64,000 nucleotides of DNA from Obelidium mucronatum (Eukaryota; Chytridiomycota; Chytridiomycetes; Chytridiales; Chytriomycetaceae), in assembly GCA_025765595.1 (NCBI GenBank), contig JAIVFH010000079.1:1-64000 (forward strand). Direction: 5' to 3'. A program made the translations under genes and the position numbers. Of the stretch, positions 1-9,720 are shown piece after piece. The notes beneath the pieces were generated by a model. The model ran no database searches. It was not told where the DNA came from and saw nothing but the letters and a program-made list of their open reading frames with translations. Each line of letters starts with the position of its first letter. Position 1 is the stretch's first letter.

Positions 1-541
1 ATCTTGACCTTCGACATGAATAGCAGCTTGGAAACCTGTTGAAATGGAAAAAATTTAATTTAGGAGAAAAAAAATTTTTAAAAAAATTTATAAAAAAAAT
101 TTATGAAAAAAAATTTATAAAAAAAATTTTATAAAAAAAATTTAAAAAAATAAAAAATTTAAAAAAAATTTTACCATCATGATATTCAATGACAGTACAA
201 TACTGCACCAGGTCACTGAGCTGGTCAAGGCTTACATAAAAGGGCAAGTCAGCCTCACTTGATGCAAAGTAGGCCATGGCTTCTTTGGTGATAGCTCCTT
301 GAGGGGAACCAAAGGACATCTGATCCAAGCAAGCTCTGATGGAAAGTGACTGCAGTTCATATGGTGTATAACTGTGGGTTGCTGGTTTGACTTTTGGAGT
401 AGACGTAGCTGAAGATTTTCTAGCTGATAAGAATGAAGATGGTGTCACAGATTTTTGGGGTGTAGAAGCTAGAGAGGAGCAATTCGACGGAGCAATAGGA
501 GATGGAGGTGCTTCAGGTTCATAAGCATCTCCTTGCTTTCT
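1..541 (-). CDS. Unidentified gene, two internal/partial exons at left edge
   Basis: Two exons on the minus strand read through cleanly. The first (541 to 175) has an acceptor ending CTTAG at 542-546 and a donor GTAA at 174-171. The second (35 to the window edge) has a CAG acceptor at 38-36. Splicing joins them in phase as ...IEYHDGFQAAIHVEGQD. The encoded part is a Ser/Pro/Thr-rich linker followed by a probably folded segment (around SFGSPQGAITKEAMAYF). I do not recognise the family. The intron (36-174) is almost entirely A and T. Upstream exons probably lie between 545 and 800, but I could not place them, and the 3' end is outside the window. Confidence 0.5.
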
Positions 542-544
542 CTA

Positions 545-1445
545 AGAAAAAGCAAGTTGTGTTATTAGATTATCATACCAAATTAAAGACAGTCACTTTT
601 GTAGCAGAGGTTGTGGTTTTGCATGCAAACAACATTGGATGAGGGAGAGAAAAAAAAGGAGGGAGGATTTTATACCTTTTTCCAGAATTGTCATGGCAGG
701 CAATGTGACAATTCCAGCTGTTCAACCTCCAATAGTTGGAAGGGAAGGTGCAGATACATGAGGTGGCTGAAGGAGTGGACAAGGTGGACAGTTTGGGAAG
801 AATTTCAGAAGGATTTTATGTAGGGGACGGGAGGAAAAGAACAATGAAGAAAAAAAAATCTATTTTTAGTTCATTCGGAAATTTAGTTCTATTTTTAGTT
901 CAATCGGAAATTTTAGTTTATTGAAATATAGTTTATTGAAGAAATTTCATTTTTCGTGCGATCGGATTGGTGCGATCGGAAATATTATTTCAAAAAAAAA
1001 TTGTCAAAAAATGAGTCACAGTGATTCACTTTGTGACAGACGGACGGACGGTCGAAAAAAGCAGTGGAATTCAAAGGGTTGATTCGGGTTGCATTTCTGG
1101 GGAATCCAGTATGTACAAGAAAGAATTACCGGGCATGGATTATTTTCAAGTGTCCTACAGTGAGAGTGATTGATTTCAGGAAAGTGAAGGATGTGGTGAG
1201 TATCCATGCTGTATGTGTCTTTTCAATAACCAATCGAACACAAAAACAAAAAACCAAAGGAGCGCGTCGATGCCAAAGCACTGTTTTCTGGCTCGACGCG
1301 AGCGCGTCAGGGCAATTGGGGTTGTCGCGTCCGTGTCCTCATCTTCGTTTTCCATCGCCTCTTCGTTGCTGTCAAAGACCACTCCCTGTGCAACCCCAGT
1401 CTCCACTTCGAGTCTGTCAATGTTCCGGTTGATTCTTTCAATGTT
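545..1445. other. AT-rich stretch with short tandem repeats, no clear gene
   Basis: No convincing gene was found. At 861-919 a unit of about 28 bp (CTATTTTTAGTTCAWTCGGAAATTTAGTT) occurs twice in imperfect tandem. It is followed at 955-985 by two copies of a GTGCGATCGGA-like motif. Short open frames on both strands at 1060-1440 are low-complexity and overlap each other. The 545-800 part may hold upstream exons of the left-edge gene. Confidence 0.4.
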
Positions 1446-1499
1446 TTGGTCGGTTCTGAGCTGGTTGATGTCGATGACATAACAATAGTTAACTCGGAT

Positions 1500-2215
1500 A
1501 AGGCCTGGATCGATTGCGTTACCCTGGCTACTTCCAAGTCCGCTCTGTATGCCTTACACAGTTACACATTGTCTTCACTGAATCCAATGGTCTTATGTTT
1601 TGTGATGACCTTATTTACCTTCCAACTGAGGAGCTTCAACTTGAAGTTTTCTGTCAACGTCATGTGCTCCCGCTGCCGGCCACTTTGGTGTTACTAAAAC
1701 AGTTAAGTTAATCTCTCGCAATTACTGGTTTCCACACATGTGGCGCATAGTTCAGCGTTTTATCGCAAACTGCGACGTGTGCCAGCGTTCTCGTCCCTCT
1801 CGCCATGCTCCATTTGGTCTTCTTCAACGTACCTGTCCCTTCCAAACCATGGATGGATATCTCCATGGACTGGATTACTGACTTACCTGTTAGTCAAGGT
1901 TTTGATGCCTTACTTGTGGTAAAAGCCCACTTTATTCCTACGGTAAAAACTTCTACTGGTGCTGACACTGCAGACAGCTTCATTTGAGACTTCACAATGC
2001 TTCCAAATCCATTGTATCGGACCGCGACCCGCGTTTTACCAGGGGTTTCTGGCAACGTTTTATGGAACTCCTAAACGTTAAACTTATCATTTCTACCACT
2101 TTTCACCCCCAAACGGGCAGATCTACTGAAGTCCTCAACCAAGTAAGTCATTGAGCAATACCTGTGCGTTTTCTGTAACTACCAACAAGACGATTGGGTG
2201 TTCAAGCTACCTCTT
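1500..2215 (+). mobile_element. Degraded Ty3/gypsy retrotransposon integrase fragment
   Basis: Pieces of an integrase appear in different plus-strand frames. First comes an H2C2 zinc-finger region reading AGHFGVTKTVKLISRNYWFP, then CDVCQRSR (about 1677-1800). Next is the core start with a [18 protein letters not shown] motif (about 1845-1890), then IVSDRDPRFTRGFWQRF (about 2010-2060), HPQTGRSTEVLNQ (about 2105-2145) and a YQQDDWV motif (about 2170-2200). These are the usual landmarks of Ty3/gypsy integrase. The frame changes several times and stop codons intervene, so the copy is dead. No reverse transcriptase or LTR pair could be recognised nearby. Confidence 0.8.
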
Positions 2216-2746
2216 TTTAGCTTTGTTGTTATTACTCTCGACCCTCTCCGAGGAACTCCAGGTTCAATCCCCACTGTTCATCTTTTACTTCAGAATTACT
2301 TTTATTGATTTGTCATCTTTGATTTATCATATTTGTAATTTCCAATGATGTCATCTTTGTGATATCACTTTTCTTAATTTCCAATTCTCTGTGATTTGTT
2401 GTGATATCATTCTTTTTGTGATTTGTTTTATCTTTTATCTTTGTTTCCAGAACTCGCATATAGCGAGGTTTCTGCCCTGAGTTTTAGTTCAGTTTCAATA
2501 CATTATGTGTTAGTCTTACAGTCTTTGTACTACTTTGCCTTCGTCTCTCGTGACTTCCAGCCATTATTGGTCAAGCCCTTGTGCTCTCTAAGCCCTGGTG
2601 CCCTCTGAGCCCTCAAGTCCTTATTTAACTTTCTGGTTCTAACACTTCAGAAGACAAAAGAACATCAGATCCACAGAGTGTAGATAGCCTAAGCACAAAG
2701 AAAAGCCTACCATGAAGAACAGGAGCCTACGGGAACAGCGCACAAG
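2216..2746. other. Intergenic, no gene seen
   Basis: T-rich sequence between the gypsy remnant and the piggyBac reading frame. GTGATATCA/TGTGATTTGTT-like words recur loosely at 2340-2425. No coding region or clear piggyBac terminal repeat was recognised. Confidence 0.3.
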
Positions 2747-4534
2747 ATGGTGCAAACCGTGCCAAGAAATTCTTCAGTTGCAATGACACACAAACATGGA
2801 TCCAGTAGCAGCGACTCAGATGATGAAAGGGATCAACAGGCATTGCCAGAGACAGCCATCTACCCCCCACTGGAAATTGACCTGCTTTCAATCAACCCAG
2901 CAACGCGCAAGCGTTGGACAAAACCGGAGCTGAATCGCGCATACCTGGCCCACATAGAAAGCCGCTGGACAACTGAACTTTCAACACAATGCAATCAAGA
3001 TGGATCCTTGCCATCCCTTGTCTTTACAGGCCCCGCCCCTAGTCCAGTAGGCACTGAGGAGACGCCATTGTCAATTTTCAGGCTATTCTTCACAACTGAA
3101 ATCATGACACACCTTGTCGACGCATCAAATGAATATGCGCAATCACCATGCTGCATGCCATGTCGCAAGCATTTCCCTCCTACTGTTACTGCCAGTGTTT
3201 GCGAAGCTGAACTGTGGAAGTTCTTGGGCCTGCAGATTCTTGCGTCAGTCCACAATAAAGTGTGAATTCAAGACAACTGGTCAAGTAACACATACCTGTG
3301 CACTCCCATCTTTGGCAAGCACATGTCACATGATCGATTTTTGTATATTGCAAGCATCTTGCATACTGCAAAGGACTCGGAAGTGAATGAACACGATCCC
3401 ATTTGGAAAGTCCGGACTTTTGTTTCGAAACTGTCACACAACTTTGAGTCCTCCTTTAATTTGGACTGCGAGATTTCAATAGATGAGAGCTTTCTTCTCT
3501 ATTGCGGCCATCACAGTTACATCAGATACATTCCGAACAAAGCTGCGCAATTTGGATTCAAGCTTTATGGGGTTGCTGGGTCAACATCTGGTTACTTATT
3601 TTGCTTCATTATTGATGAAGGAAAACGTACCCGTTTGTTGGCAAACTGTCCATCTTTGCTGAACAAGCCAGTTCAAGTTGTGTGGACGTTGATGAATCCA
3701 ACAATTGGCAATCCAAGCTCTGTTTCGCTGCTTGGAAAGGGACACAGACTTGTGGTGGACAATTTGTATACTTGTATTCATCTGTTCCATCAGCTCCGAG
3801 AACGGCAGACAGACTGTATTGGAACGGTTCGAAAAAACAGGGCTGGGTTGCCAAAGACTGTGCTCTCCAAGACTTTCAAGAAGCACAAGAAGGGAGAACG
3901 ACTGATTGTGTACAATGACTGTTTTTTCCTTATGAATTGGAAGGACAATAAGGAAGTCAGAATTCTGTCATCAGTCTCAACATGAATCAAACAATTTGAC
4001 TCACCCAGCCCAAGCAATCCATTTAACAGAACGTTGAAACCATCTGTTATCCACAAATACAACCGGGGAATGCCTGGGCTGCATTCAAATGATCAGTTGA
4101 AGTTTGGAAGGAAAACAGCAAGACGAAGAATCAAAAAATATTACCGGAACTTGTTCTACCACATGCTTGATATTGCACTTGTCAACGCATTCATATATTT
4201 CAAGCAAATTGATGGGAATTCAACTGTGAAACACAACACATTTCGATTGAATCTCATCAGCCAAATACTCGAAGAGACCATGCCTGTTGAAGAAAATGAG
4301 ATTATTTTGACAAAGCCGGCCCATTTGCCTGTGTACAGGAACAAACCAGCCAACTGCTCTGTTTGCAGCCAAGCAATTCCAATCAAATACAACCGATTGA
4401 AGTGGTTCTGCAAGGAATGTCATGAGCCTTTCTGTATGAGCGGAGAAAGAAACTGCTTCACTATTTACCATGAGAGTAATGCGCAGGAGTTTGGGTTGGG
4501 AAGAGCTTCTTGTTGTTGTGCCAATAAAAAGTGA
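2747..4534 (+). pseudogene. piggyBac-type transposase with two in-frame TGA codons
   Basis: A single frame of 596 codons is broken only by TGA at 3263-3265 and 3983-3985. Homology continues in the same frame across both. Landmarks of the DDE_Tnp_1_7 (piggyBac) family are IQDNW..TPIFGKHMSHDRF, ISIDESFLLYCG (first catalytic Asp), HRLVVDNLYT (second Asp) and YNRGMPGLHSNDQL. The last is the counterpart of the canonical GGVDxxDQ, but the third catalytic Asp position holds His while the Asp before Gln is kept. The C-terminus carries the Cys-rich domain (CSVCSQ, then WFCKECHEPFCMSGERNCF). Both TGAs could be decayed CGA Arg codons. The copy is most likely inactive. It has no introns, and terminal repeats were not located. 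Confidence 0.85.
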
Positions 4535-4684
4535 TTTTTTTTTAAATTATTGTTCTTCTTTGTCACATCCGCCACCAGTTTATTAGTACATGTGCAAAGT
4601 TTGAAATCAATTGAGAGAAGTATTGTATGTTGCCCACAGATTGGTTTTTTTTTATTGGTGGAATTTCCCCTTCGCCCATCCAAT

Positions 4685-4702
4685 AGAGGTTTGCAGATAT
4701 TC
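4685..4702 (+). repeat. Left terminal inverted repeat of Harbinger element
   Basis: AGAGGTTTGCAGATATTC, preceded by the AAT target duplication at 4682-4684. It is an exact reverse complement of 7929-7946. Confidence 0.92.
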
Positions 4703-4944
4703 CCCAAATCCTTTGAAATCCTCCGGATTGCTAAAATTTGCTCAGATCCGGAGGATTTCATGTTTCCGTGCAGATATTCCCAAGCAGACTTTTGAGATCC
4801 GGTGAGATCCGCCGGAACCCTGGATTTTTCAAAATCTGTTAAAAATCTGGCGGATTTACACGTAAAATAAAATCGGGAGTTTGGTCTGGATTTATGGTGG
4901 ATTTCTTGCAAAATGAGATAATTAATCACTTTTAATAATTAATA

Positions 4945-6371
4945 ATGAAAGCAATCAGCCTCCTCTTCATAAACAATCACGCCCCTCCTCCCCCTATACG
5001 CAAGACTCGAATCAATATTGAGCTTGCTGAGGCCCCTGCTCTGTTTTCATTGCCCCTTCCACTCCACTCCTCCAGTAAGCCAGTTCGTGGTGAGGACAAG
5101 CTGAAATCGCACGAGTGGAAGAACTTGAACCTGTACACCATGGCTTCGGAAGAGTTCCGCAAAGAAGTTCGGGTTACTAGAGGAACCTTTGACTTTCTTC
5201 TTCGTCATATCAAGTCTCACCTTGAGAAGGGGCCATTAGACAATCCACGTGGGAAGCTTCGCACCCCTGCAAAGGATCAATTAAGCATGTATCTGTACTT
5301 TGTTTCTACCGGAAGTCCCCTGCGTATGATTGGGCAATTGTTTGGATATGGAATTCATACAGTTAGTGATAGTGTGCGATGTGTTGCCCTGGCAATCATT
5401 GCGGAGTTTCAAACAGAGTATATCCAGCTCCCAGACGTCAATAACAATGCTGAGTGGGAGAGGATTGCTGCTGATTTCAGTTTCTTGGGGGGCTTGTGTA
5501 ATGTGGTTCTTTTGCTGGATGGATACTACATCCCATGTAACACGCCTGCCAACAGTGAAGAGAACTTAAAGAAAGAATTCTTGTGAGATTCTCTATTTTA
5601 TTTATTTATTGATATTTGGGTGTTGTTAATCCCGCTTTCTAGGAATCACAAGGGCTTCAACTCGCTCCTTGCTTTGATGGCTTGCGATAGTAGCCACATC
5701 ATCCGCAGCCTATATGCAGGATGGCCTGGCTCTGTTTCAGATTCCACTGCGTTCGAAACCAGCAGTCTTGGTCAGAACATAGACCATCTTCTCCCACCCC
5801 ACACAGTTATTGTTGGAGATAAGATCTTTGCCAACAGCAACCGCCTTATAACACCTATAAAGAATGAGGCTGGATATGTGAGTGCTTTAACGTGCAATAA
5901 TCAGTGTTGAATTGAAATAATTAGCCTCGACAAACCCTTCGATACAGACGCTACAACAAACGCCATGCCATGACAAGAGTTATTGTTGAAAATACTATTG
6001 CGCGTCTCAAAACGCGATTTCAAATTCTGCGAAGCGCTATGGCTGTTCAACAAGAGCTGATGGTGGATATTGTGATGTCCACAGGCATCTTGCATAACAT
6101 TTGTGAATTGAAGAATGAGCCCCTTGATGATGAGGAAGTGGAGGCATACATGCAACGGGAGCGAATTCTGGATGCCGAAAACCATCAATCATACTTGGAA
6201 TCGTTGGAAGAGGATGGGAATTTGGATGCATCAGATGAGTTGTACATGGACCCCATCATTGATCTTGACGTGAATACTCTGTCTGGAGACTTTGCTCAAC
6301 GTCATGGTCGTGTTGTTGCTGATAATTTGAAGCGGCGAGAAGCTATGGCGGAATGGTTGAACAATCAATAA
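4945..6371 (+). CDS. PIF/Harbinger DDE transposase (nuclease)
   Basis: Three exons (4945-5582, 5643-5877, 5925-6371) with GTGAGA/TCTAG and GTGAGT/TTAG junctions give an uninterrupted protein of about 440 residues. It has the DDE_Tnp_4 landmarks in order: VVLLLDGYYIP (first Asp), NHKGFNSLLALMACD, YAGWPGSVSDSTAF, VIVGDKIFAN (second Asp), and TRVIVENTIARLKTRF (catalytic Glu). All three catalytic acids are present. The protein should cut and paste the element that carries it. It normally needs the Myb-like partner encoded on the opposite strand for DNA binding and nuclear entry. The start ATG is the first in the frame and lies inside the left terminal repeat boundary. Confidence 0.88.
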
Positions 6372-6423
6372 ACATTTATTCAATGCAATTAAGCAATACA
6401 TCAGCAGGCTAAAAATGCTCCAA

Positions 6424-7812
6424 TCACTCTTCAGAACTAATTGCACTGGAGGCTGAACTATCACTAGTCTCATCTTCGCTCTCACCCCCATCCCTGCTCT
6501 TTCTGCTCTTTGCTCCCCGCTTCTTCTTCATCCTCTTTGACTTCTTTTTGTTGCTGCTTTTGAGTTCCTGCATTTGCATAATCCACTTCTCATCTATCTT
6601 TGCATCCTTCTTGCGGTTGCGTTCCATGTCTTCCTGACGGAGCTCTCGATCACGTGCACGATCCGCTTGGCGCTCTTCGTACAGCTGCTTGTTGTTGGCC
6701 ACTGTGTTCTTCAAAGTTTGCTGATTTAACTGCAGAGTGGCATCTTGATTGGCAAGAATTCCTTGTTCATATTCCGTCATTTGGGTTCTTTTTCTTTTTC
6801 GTTCTTTGGGAGTTGCCTTGACTTCTGGTTCAGTGTTGGATGTAGAAGCCTTCTTTTTGGCTGAGGTGGGTGGTTTTTTGGCTGACGTCGGGGGAATAAA
6901 AGAGGTATTAGACACTGAAATTACTGTTTTTGATATTGGAAGGGGTGGAGATAGGGGATTTCCAGCTGGGGCGGCTGAATTCAAAAATGAATACGATGTA
7001 TTCATCAACTCTGTCATGCTGTAATCCTCATTTGCACTGTAGATTCCGCTGGTATCGTAAATGGTGGAGTCTCCATTGCTTTCAGCGTTGTTCAACCCAA
7101 AGTCTTCAATACTGAAGGAGTTGCTTGATGAGTAGGTATTCAAGTTGCGGAGACTTCCACCAATAGATGGTTCAACTGATACGTCTTCACTATCGAAATC
7201 TGATTCATCGGCATCCGCAGGTTCTTCATTTCGCTTTTGAGGTTGAATTCCTGCACCCGAGTCTCAAATATGGACAGCACCTTTCACAGCAATGCTTCCA
7301 GTCATAAATGCAGCACATTGATCATAGAACGGAGGTTTGTCTTTAGCTTCAGACCCTGTTCCAGTTTTTCCACTGTTTCGAGAGTGTCAAAACAAACAAA
7401 CAAACAAAAGAAGATGTCATACATACTGTAGAGTCAGCGTATACTCAGTCACAGCTGTTTTAACTTTCTTCCATCTGGAAAGACACTTGGCTCCAGTGAG
7501 ATGGATGATGTTGGGGTTACTGGCGGGAACATGCTTCTTAATCTTAGAACAAGAGATAACATGTTACTTTAACCTCATATTCAGGAACAATATTACCTCC
7601 TCTGCGACTTCCATCCAAGCTTCAGCTGTGTTCTTTGCTTGCGAAAACACTCTGATGTATCTCGATGCAACATTTGCCACAAGCTGTCTCAACATTTCAT
7701 CCGACCATGAAACAGATGGTACTGAGACCTTGGGTGCTTTCTTTGATTTCTTTGGTTTTGGAGAAGGTGGGTCTGAACTGTCACTTTGTGGTTCAGCTTT
7801 CTTCTTCGCCAT
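6424..7812 (-). pseudogene. Harbinger Myb/SANT-like DNA-binding partner, one in-frame TGA
   Basis: Three exons (7812-7597, 7542-7427, 7372-6424) join in phase to 427 codons. Residues about 25-100 form a Myb/SANT-like domain (VSWSDEMLRQLVANVASRY, then LTGAKCLSRWKKVK). It continues into a GTGSEAKDKPPFYDQCAAFM motif typical of these transposon partners. A long acidic, Ser-rich and Lys-rich tail with a probable coiled coil and nuclear localisation runs follows (KKKSKRMKKKRGAKSRK). The frame is broken once by TGA at 7266-7264, directly after AVHI and before DSGAG. A CGA codon there would restore Arg. Readthrough, an unrecognised small intron or true inactivation are all possible. Confidence 0.7.
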
Positions 7813-7928
7813 TTTTTTTGGTATATTTATTTATCAAGAAAAAATCCGGCAAAATAAATCCTCATTGCAGTTAAATCCAGCACATGCGGTTTTTTCCAGA
7901 AGCATGTTTAAAGGATCTGAAAACCGCT

Positions 7929-7946
7929 GAATATCTGCAAACCTCT
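7929..7946 (-). repeat. Right terminal inverted repeat of Harbinger element
   Basis: GAATATCTGCAAACCTCT is the exact reverse complement of the left repeat at 4685-4702. The AAT duplication follows at 7947-7949. Confidence 0.92.
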
Positions 7947-7949
7947 AAT

Positions 7950-8660
7950 GGGTTAAACATTGAGTAGATATATGAATGCATACACAAAAAACAAAGAGTT
8001 TGAATACAAACCCAAAATGAACCAGGAACCAGAAAAAAAAGGCCAGAAAACAGAGTACACTAGAACCCAAAGGAGAAGGAAAAAGGAAGGAAAAGAGGAA
8101 ACTAGAAGAACTGCAAGACTTTGAAGACAGAGTGTTCAAGGAACTTAGAAAAGGCAAAATGACACTGGACCAAATAAGCCAAGAGATAGCGAAAGAGAGA
8201 CAAAGACTGGGAATACCTGACGAGTTTGAGGAAAAGGATCCTTCACGCCCAAGCCACAGGAAATCAGCCACAGGAACAAGCCCAACGCAAGGGGAGCCTC
8301 AGGGAACAAACATCTGCCAACAGACTGGGGAGGGAACGGGGGAGGAGGCGAGGCTGAAGGGGGGCTCTCTTTTTCTCCACAGGGGTTTTTTAATGAGGCG
8401 GCCCCTGGAAGGTTTCTAAATGTGGAAGATCCTGGTGAGCTGGGGGATGGGAGGGGGGAGACGTTATGGGTGGTGGAAGTAGACGGGAGGTCTACAAGGC
8501 GGGTTGGGGTGCTAGCTGTGCCTACAAGCCAGAATGTGGAGTCAGGTCTTATCATACTGCTTCAGGAATGGGGGAGGAATGGTAGTTCAGCACAGTGTTT
8601 ATTACAAAGTACATCCACATCAAACAAAAAAAAAACCCCTTTCTGTAGGTATAACAACGT
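7950..8660 (+). other. Remnant region with a Lys/Glu-rich open frame
   Basis: A plus-strand frame at about 8050-8419 reads KLEELQDFEDRVFKELRKGK, then MTLDQISQEIAKERQRLGIP, and ends in low-complexity sequence. The helical, charged part looks like a fragment of a larger protein, possibly a retroelement. No start, partner exon or recognisable domain was found. I cannot assign a function. Confidence 0.3.
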
Positions 8661-9325
8661 AAGAGCATCTCCAACAGGGGATTTCAAAATACAAAATGTG
8701 ACAATATTTGAAAACACTTTTGAAAATGTTTGTCACAGCGGAGTTTCAAAATACATTTTGTTTTGAAAAAATCTATTTTCACATTTCAAAAAAAGAAATT
8801 TTGAAGCTCCCGAAACACCAGTTTCAAATGGCCTACTACTCCCAAAAACGCGTATGCCACCCAAAACTCCAAGAACTGAAAACTACTCCGTTGATGAGGA
8901 CATAGCCATTGCAAAGGCTTACAGTGCTGCAAGTCAAGATGCAGTTGTAGGCACAAGTCAAACCAGTTCCCAATGGGACGAGAAGCTCTTTGCAGCATTC
9001 AGAGTACAAATCCCTGGCACTGCTAGATCAAATCCAAATCCTTTAAGGCAGAGATACAACAAGTTAAACGCGAATGCAAGTAAATATGTGGGAGTACATC
9101 AACGTAATCGAGAGGGTCCAGATACTCCATACTGTCCGAATACCAATTTTAGGAGGTGACCTCTAAGAGTTTTACCTGAATGCACAGTGACTTACATCAG
9201 AATGGTGCAGTTTCAGTTATTTACCGGTGTGTTCGTTGAGTTCAAAATACACTTTCAAATTTTATTTTGAAGCAAAAAAATTGAAAACTGTATTTTCCCG
9301 CTGGAGAACTACCCCAATCTGGTTT
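8661..9325 (+). mobile_element. Small element with imperfect inverted ends and a Myb/SANT-like ORF
   Basis: The left end GAGCATCTCCAACAGGGGAT (from 8663) matches the right end read in reverse (TTCTCCAGCGGGAAAAT, about 9308-9292) over the core CTCCARCRGGGRA. Flanks on both sides repeat TTTCAAAATACA / TTTTGAAGC-type words. Between them the frame 8854-9159 encodes 101 residues with a SANT/Myb-like helix pattern (SVDEDIAIAKAYSAASQDA, then WDEKLFAAFRVQ, then LRQRYNKLNANASKYVG). This resembles the DNA-binding halves of transposons. No transposase was found, so it is probably non-autonomous. Exact ends are uncertain. Confidence 0.5.
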
Positions 9326-9720
9326 TCAATACTGTTTGACTCATTTGCCTTCTTCAGTTCATTATTCTTCAAGATTTAAAGAGCTCAGAGTTCCACATTT
9401 CTTTGGAATTTGCAACCTGACTTGCAAAGGAACAAAGTGCCTGAGGGTACGTCTCTAGCAATCACTCAGCAATTGGGTGGTGATGAATAAAGTGACATAA
9501 TAATCTCCAGACACGTGCAGTTGCCAAGGTGTGACTGTCCACTGAAACGCAGATTCCTGGAAATTTCATGTTTAGTGATTCTGTTCTCTTTTGTTGTTTG
9601 TGATGTTGTTATAAGGGTGGCGTCAGAAGTCAAGCAGACATTGTGGTTTTCGTGACTTTTGTTTCTGGACATACAATTTTTATTTGAAATCACAGCTAGC
9701 CTCTGCAAAAAAAAAAAAAA
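9326..9720. other. Intergenic / MutY 5' flank
   Basis: No gene was seen. A run of 14 A lies immediately before the MutY start codon (about 9707-9720). Confidence 0.35.

Larger units (their letters stand above)
4685..7946. mobile_element. PIF/Harbinger DNA transposon, complete, 3.26 kb
   Basis: The element is bounded by perfect 18-bp terminal inverted repeats AGAGGTTTGCAGATATTC (4685-4702, and its complement at 7929-7946). A 3-bp target duplication AAT flanks it at 4682-4684 and 7947-7949. Three-base AT-rich duplications are typical of PIF/Harbinger. It carries the expected two convergent genes: a DDE transposase on the plus strand and a Myb/SANT-like protein on the minus strand. Their stop codons are about 50 bp apart. 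The transposase is open across its exons, so the element may be only recently silenced. The Myb partner has one in-frame TGA. Confidence 0.9.

Noticed and set aside
3263..7266. Reassigned genetic code with TGA as a sense codon
   Set aside because: TGA occurs in frame only in transposons and a pseudogene; housekeeping genes (e.g. NeoR, disulfide isomerase, MutY exons) use TGG for Trp and none was seen to need TGA as sense.
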